NCBI GenBank assembly: GCA_002483135.1
Contig: DLHI01000007.1
Location: forward strand, 124,001-188,000
From: Hyphomonadaceae bacterium UBA7672
Lineage (GTDB): Bacteria > Pseudomonadota > Alphaproteobacteria > Caulobacterales > Hyphomonadaceae
Direction of reading: 5' to 3'
DNA length: 64,000 bases
The notes beneath the pieces were generated by a model. The model did no database searches, had not been told where the DNA came from, and was given only the letters and a program-made list of their open reading frames with translations. A program made the translations under genes and the position numbers. This document shows, in pieces, positions 60,133 through 64,000 of the stretch (the stretch's first letter is position 1; every line of letters starts with the position of its first letter).

Positions 60133-60765
60133 ATGAAGATCAGGCTGGGGCTTTGCGTTGCCATTGCAGCGGTTGGCGCGTCCACGTCGGCATTCGCGCA
60201 GGATGCCTATGTTGGCGAGATCAGGCAGTTTGCGTCGAACTACTGTCCACGTGACTGGGCGCCCGCCAACGGCGCCCTTCTGCAGATTTCGCAATACTCG
60301 GCGCTCTTCAGCCTGCTGGGCACGACCTATGGCGGCGACGGGCGTACGTCCTTCGCCCTCCCGAACATCGGTGCGCCAGTGCAGGGCGCATCGCCGGCCC
60401 CGCTACCGAACCAGCCCGGCGGAGAAGCGCGCATCTACGAGCATTGCGAGCTTGAAGGATGGAGCGTGCCGCTGGGCCTTGGCGATCACCGCGCCGCCGA
60501 CCTTGCTCGCCCGCCCTACAGCGACAACAACGTATCGGCCGTGCGCGCCTCGCCCGGCTGGACCGTGACCTTGTTCGATGGCGCCAATCTGGATGGCCAA
60601 TCTCTGAGCGTGACCGGCGAGAACAGATGTCTGGTCGCGCAGGGATTCAACGACCTGACCTCCAGCATCCGCGTCACCCGCGCCGCGCCGCCGCCGGGGC
60701 AGTCTTCCGCCGCTGCTGGCATCACATGCATTGCGGTGCAGGGCATCTTCCCGTCGCGACCGTAA
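60133..60765 (+). CDS. Exported tail-collar (MdpB-like) protein interrupted by a beta-gamma crystallin domain
   Basis: 210 residues with a signal peptide (1-22, ending AFAQ). YVGEIRQFASNYCPRDWAPANG, LLQISQYSALFSLLGTTYGGDG and TSFALPNIG (about 26-80) match the N-part of the phage tail-collar/MdpB family; the last residues ITCIAVQGIFPSRP (about 197-210) match that family's C-terminal end. Between them (about 98-183) is a beta-gamma crystallin domain: ARIYEHCELEGWSV, SDNNVSAVRA, VTLFDGANLDGQSLSV and FNDLTSSIRV with calcium motifs at 131-136 and 173-178. The ATG follows GGGAGGACGG. Calcium binding and secretion are inferred. Confidence 0.82.
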   Translation: MKIRLGLCVAIAAVGASTSAFAQDAYVGEIRQFASNYCPRDWAPANGALLQISQYSALFSLLGTTYGGDGRTSFALPNIGAPVQGASPAPLPNQPGGEARIYEHCELEGWSVPLGLGDHRAADLARPPYSDNNVSAVRASPGWTVTLFDGANLDGQSLSVTGENRCLVAQGFNDLTSSIRVTRAAPPPGQSSAAAGITCIAVQGIFPSRP

Positions 60766-60847
60766 TTCGAGGCGTTTGACCGGCATCAAGTGCTCCTGAC
60801 CTTATGCGGCGCAGCCTTCTGCCAACTGCAGACAGGGAGACGCTTCG

Positions 60848-61384
60848 ATGCGCATGGGATTGATTGTGGTATCCGCAAGCTTGCTTGGCCTTGCGGCGGC
60901 CTGCGCGCCCGCCGCAACGGAGAAACCGGCAGCCGAAGCACCCCCAGCCGCTGAGGTTGCCTCAACGCCGCGGCCCGTCACGCTTCCGGTCAGCCTCAAT
61001 GCGGTGATGGTGGCGCTAGTCGATCATGCGTCCGAGCCCTTGTGGCTCGACGCTTACGAGCCGCCGACAACCGAGGACGGCTGGCGCGAAGCCGAACATC
61101 ACGCCTACCAGATGGCCGTTGGCGGCAAGCTGATTCAGCTCGCCGGAACCGGGCCCAACGACGCGACCTGGGTTGCCGACGCAAACTGGATCAGGATGGC
61201 CGATGAGATGAGTGCAGCCGGCATGGACGCACTGGCCGCCACAAGGGCGCGCAATGTCGCCCTCCTCAACACGGCAGGCGATCGGCTGGTGGCGGCGTGT
61301 GAGGCCTGCCACACCGAGTACAAACTCGGCATGCCGTCGATGGGCATCTACAAGTCGCCCGACTATCCGGTGCCGGAACGGTAG
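60848..61384 (+). CDS. Cytochrome c'-like lipoprotein
   Basis: 178 residues. Signal ends LLGLAAAC (Cys 19, lipobox), then an Ala/Pro linker (20-45) and a helical domain with one heme-binding motif CEACH (151-155) near the C-terminus, as in cytochrome c' and cytochrome c556. The sixth ligand is probably absent or Met in helix A (NAVMVALVDHAS). Expected in the periplasm on the membrane; electron or gas-binding role unknown. 82 bases after the collar protein gene. Confidence 0.82.
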   Translation: MRMGLIVVSASLLGLAAACAPAATEKPAAEAPPAAEVASTPRPVTLPVSLNAVMVALVDHASEPLWLDAYEPPTTEDGWREAEHHAYQMAVGGKLIQLAGTGPNDATWVADANWIRMADEMSAAGMDALAATRARNVALLNTAGDRLVAACEACHTEYKLGMPSMGIYKSPDYPVPER

Positions 61385-61389
61385 ACGAC

Positions 61390-62139
61390 CTAGCCGCCTA
61401 GCCTTGCCATCTCGGCGTCGGAGAGCTCGTAATTGCCGTAGACGTTCTGCACGTCGTCGCAATCTTCGAGCTCTTCGAGCATCTTCATCAGCTTGTCGGC
61501 GTTCTCGCCTTCGACCTGCACCGTGTTGAGCGGCTTCCAGATCAGACCGGTTGAGGTTGCGGCGACCTTGATCTTGCCTTCCAGGGCGGCTGCAACTTCG
61601 GCGAGGTCGGCGCGCGCAGTGTAGATGTAGTGGCCGTCTGCATCGCTCGACACGTCGGATGCGCCAGCATCAAGCGCGGCTTCCATGATCGCGTCCTCCG
61701 TGCCGGCGTTCAGCGGATAAACGATCTCGCCGACATGTTCGAAGCCGGATGACACCGCGCCTGTCTGGCCGAGGTTTCCGCCGTGGTGCGTAAAGGCGGT
61801 GCGCACGTCGGTTGCTGCGCGGTTCTTGTTGTCGGTCGAGCATTCCACGATCAGGCCGACGCCTCCGGGCGCAAAGCCTTCATAGCGGATCGCCTCGTAG
61901 TTCGTGGCGTCGCCGCCGGCCCCCTTGTCGATGGCGCGCTGGATGTTGTCCTTCGGCATCGAGGCGGCCTTGGCGTTGTTCACCGCAAGGCGCAGGCGCG
62001 GATTGAAGTTCACGTCCGCCATGCCCGTCTTGGCGGCGACGGTGATCTCCTTCGCCAGCTTGGAGAACAGCTTGGCCTTGGCCTTGTCGGCCTTGCCCTT
62101 GCGATGCTGGATGTTGGCCCATTTGCTGTGGCCGGCCAT
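61390..62139 (-). CDS. YebC/PmpR family regulator (TACO1-like)
   Basis: 249 residues, usual length. MAGHSKWANIQHRKGKADKA at the N-terminus, AVNNAKAASMPKDNIQRAID, GPGGVGLIVE-like GFAPGGVGLIVECSTDN, and ELEDCDDVQNVYGNYELSD at the end are family signatures. YebC proteins act in translation of polyproline stretches and some bind DNA as regulators. In many genomes the gene precedes ruvC; here the upstream neighbour is on the other strand and the ruv genes are not seen. Confidence 0.95.
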   Translation of the reverse strand: MAGHSKWANIQHRKGKADKAKAKLFSKLAKEITVAAKTGMADVNFNPRLRLAVNNAKAASMPKDNIQRAIDKGAGGDATNYEAIRYEGFAPGGVGLIVECSTDNKNRAATDVRTAFTHHGGNLGQTGAVSSGFEHVGEIVYPLNAGTEDAIMEAALDAGASDVSSDADGHYIYTARADLAEVAAALEGKIKVAATSTGLIWKPLNTVQVEGENADKLMKMLEELEDCDDVQNVYGNYELSDAEMARLGG

Positions 62140-62335
62140 GGAAAACTCTCGTTGAAATGTCTGCTGGTCCCCGTGGGGGGCGGATGGCTCGCATAGCCGA
62201 CAGGGCCCGCTGGATGCAAGCTTTCCGCCCCAATCGTGCGATTTCCGCGGCTGAACGAGGTTTCATGTGCACGGCCATCGCATGTGCCGCGCGGGGCATT
62301 ATGCTGCCAACGTTCGATTCCCTGGGAACCCTGCA

Positions 62336-62884
62336 ATGAAACCTCTTGTGCTGGTTGCAGCGCTCGCCCTTGCCGCCTGCAGCGGCGAGCCTCCCGACGG
62401 GCCCGAGGTGGCCGCCGTTGATGAGGACGTCGTGCCCGCCGCTCCGCCGCCGACACCAGCCCCGCCGCCCGACATGCCCGGACCGGTTGCCGGCCGCTGG
62501 GCTTTCACGGAATCCGCCGACGGCCAAACGGCGCCGCGGGAGGGCCAATGCCTGCTCCACCGGCCCACGCTCAGCCAGGCCTACGGCTTCTACCGGCCGC
62601 TCAGCCCCCAATGCCCGCCACCGACCTTCCGGCAGGAGGGGGCAAGCATCGTTGGCGTGTATGCGTGTGGGAACGACCGGACCGAGATCACCATCACAGG
62701 CAATCTCGCCTCAGCCTACACGATGACCGAGGTGATCAGCAGCAGCAACCCGCCACCATCCCCGTCCGGCGGTCCGGTATCGGGCCCGACCACGATCATC
62801 ACCATCGCCACGCGCACCGGGGAATGCTCAGGCCAGCCCGAGCCTCCGCCGCTTCCCGAGCCCTCGGAACCGCCACCCCAATAG
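62336..62884 (+). CDS. Pro-rich lipoprotein
   Basis: 182 residues. Lipoprotein signal MKPLVLVAALALAAC (Cys 15). Pro-rich linker (about 32-48), a small domain with GRWAFTESADGQTAPREGQC and a C-terminal Pro tail. Four cysteines in the mature part. TVIYACGNDRTEITITG-like sequence (VGVYACGNDRTEITITG) is beta. No family recognised. It lies between divergent yebC and tesB. Confidence 0.7.
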   Translation: MKPLVLVAALALAACSGEPPDGPEVAAVDEDVVPAAPPPTPAPPPDMPGPVAGRWAFTESADGQTAPREGQCLLHRPTLSQAYGFYRPLSPQCPPPTFRQEGASIVGVYACGNDRTEITITGNLASAYTMTEVISSSNPPPSPSGGPVSGPTTIITIATRTGECSGQPEPPPLPEPSEPPPQ

Positions 62885-63035
62885 GCGTTCCAGTAGGCGC
62901 GGCGACCGCACGGGTTCGCATTCGGCCCTGCGGGGTCTATACCTGCGCGACAACACCGGGCATGGGCTGGCGCAAGACCAGCCGCTGCTTCCACACTCTG
63001 GCTCGCCTCCCACCTGCTTCTGTCTGGATCTCAAC

Positions 63036-63935
63036 ATGGCCAATACCGCCCCACCCTTCAGCGACGATCCGGTTGCCGACCTGATCAACCTGCTCGATCT
63101 TGAGCGGATCGAGGTGAACCTGTTCCGCGGCCTATCACCTGACGACGGCATGAAACGCGTGTTCGGCGGCCAGGTGATCGCACAGGCGCTGGTGGCGGCC
63201 TATCGCACGGTCGAAAACCGGACGTGCCACAGCCTGCACGCCTACTTCATCCGGCCAGGCGATCCGACCGTTCCCATCCTCTACGAGGTCGACCGCTCGC
63301 GCGATGGCAAGAGCTTTGCGACCCGCCGCGTCACCGCCGTCCAGCATGGCGAGCAGATTTTCAACCTCGCCGCATCCTTCCAGGTTCCTGAACAGGGCTT
63401 CGTCCATCAGTCGCCCATGCCCGCAGTGCGCAAACCTGACGAGCTGAAAAGCGAGGACGAGCTGCGCGCGATGGCGAAAGACCACATTCCGAAAGAGTTC
63501 CAGAAGCAGTTCGCCCGCCCCCGCCCGATCGAACTGAAGCCGGTCGATCCGCGCCAGATGATCAGCCCGGTGAAGACCGAGCCGAAGAAGCAGATGTGGA
63601 TGCGCGCACGTGGCGTTGTTGATCCCGGCAACGTCCCGCTGCAGCAATGCCTGCTGGCCTATGCCTCCGACATGGGCATCCTCGACACGTCCACCAAGCC
63701 ACACGGCGTCAACTGGTTCACCGGCGGCGTGCAGATGGCCTCGCTCGACCACTCGATGTGGTTTCACGAGCCGTTCGATATCTCAAGCTGGCTGCTCTAT
63801 GCGATGGACTCCCCATCGGCCTCGGGCGCGCGCGGATTCAACCGCGGCGAGGTGTTCACCGAAGCCGGTACGCTGGTCGCCTCCGTGACGCAGGAAGGCC
63901 TGATGCGGCCGCGCGAGTCGAAATTCAAGAACTGA
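63036..63935 (+). CDS. tesB: Acyl-CoA thioesterase II
   Basis: 299 residues. Hydrolyses acyl-CoA to free fatty acid and CoA. Two hot-dog domains: FRGLSPDDGMKRVFGGQVIAQAL (about 28-50) and SLHAYFIRPGDPTVPILYEVDRSRDGKSFATR in the first (quoted as landmarks), then YASDMGILDTS and SLDHSMWFHEPFD (about 230-245) in the second, which contains the catalytic Asp/Gln/Thr positions. Length and order fit TesB. The final residues are ESKFKN. Confidence 0.94.
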   Translation: MANTAPPFSDDPVADLINLLDLERIEVNLFRGLSPDDGMKRVFGGQVIAQALVAAYRTVENRTCHSLHAYFIRPGDPTVPILYEVDRSRDGKSFATRRVTAVQHGEQIFNLAASFQVPEQGFVHQSPMPAVRKPDELKSEDELRAMAKDHIPKEFQKQFARPRPIELKPVDPRQMISPVKTEPKKQMWMRARGVVDPGNVPLQQCLLAYASDMGILDTSTKPHGVNWFTGGVQMASLDHSMWFHEPFDISSWLLYAMDSPSASGARGFNRGEVFTEAGTLVASVTQEGLMRPRESKFKN

Positions 63936-64000
63936 GGGCCCGCGCCGCTAGCCATTCTTGGCTAGCCGCCGCTGCGGCATCTGCGACGCTTCTTGTTGTG
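63936..64000. other. Right edge: no gene recognised
   Basis: Sixty-five bases after tesB contain a small palindromic CTAGCC repeat (GCTAGCC and GGCTAG around 63949-63966), possibly the tail end of a convergent gene cut by the window edge. No feature can be supported. Confidence 0.2.

Overview
The window is one contiguous, gene-dense, GC-rich stretch of an alphaproteobacterial chromosome. The best fit is Caulobacterales (Caulobacter/Hyphomonadaceae-like), inferred from lineage-typical flagellar genes (fliX, flaF, flbT, a FljJ-like short flagellin, a FliL-FliM operon with a MotE-like protein), a perfect TTAA-N7-TTAA CtrA box between fliX and flgI, and a TonB receptor of the Xanthomonas/Caulobacter type. 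No rRNA, tRNA, CRISPR array, insertion sequence or prophage was recognised.

Layout. 1-26 kb is mainly flagellar. A minus-strand operon runs fliL-fliM-DUF6468-motE-like-large TPR protein and ends against the 3' end of ttcA. The divergent plus-strand operon is flgF-flgG-flgA-flgH. After a housekeeping interlude (def, rmuC, recR, a gamma-glutamylcyclotransferase, one compositionally odd orphan, a TRIC-like channel, dksA) come fliX and the divergent flgI-flgJ-flgN-like operon, an unknown membrane protein, marC, three flagellin genes and the flagellin regulators flaF/flbT. 26-35 kb is metabolic and miscellaneous (MoxR ATPase, ArgE-like deacylase, FKBP lipoprotein, threonine dehydratase, CelD-like acetyltransferase, CocE-like hydrolase). 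35-48 kb holds envelope and uptake functions: beta-propeller lipoproteins, a redoxin/cytochrome/copper-monooxygenase/EF-hand fusion, a truncated AraC regulator, a fused peptide-type ABC ATPase and a large TonB-dependent receptor. 48-64 kb mixes amidohydrolase, a degenerate GGDEF/EAL-like protein, Hsp20 behind a heat-shock promoter and ROSE-like thermometer, rhomboid protease, a GST with an unusual charged tail, a glycosyltransferase, PP2C-like phosphatase, two divergent ribbon-helix-helix proteins flanking an operator-like palindrome, a tail-collar protein interrupted by a beta-gamma crystallin domain, a cytochrome lipoprotein, YebC and TesB.

How it works together. FliM (C-ring), FliL and MotE (stator-linked), FlgF/FlgG/FlgJ (rod), FlgA/FlgI (P ring), FlgH (L ring), FliX (checkpoint linking basal-body assembly to late gene expression), and FlbT/FlaF (flagellin mRNA control and secretion) form a substantial part of a cell-cycle-controlled polar flagellum. 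Many start codons are GTG or TTG and many operon junctions are 4-bp ATGA overlaps, so start sites were chosen by ribosome-binding-site position and family N-termini.

Most noteworthy: the crystallin insertion in the collar protein (60133-60765), the multidomain redoxin/copper protein (38044-40065), the ROSE-like element of hsp20 (53210-53320), the RHH pair with its palindrome (59229-59257), and a 28-bp promoter-like sequence repeated in front of two adjacent genes (26116 and 26750).
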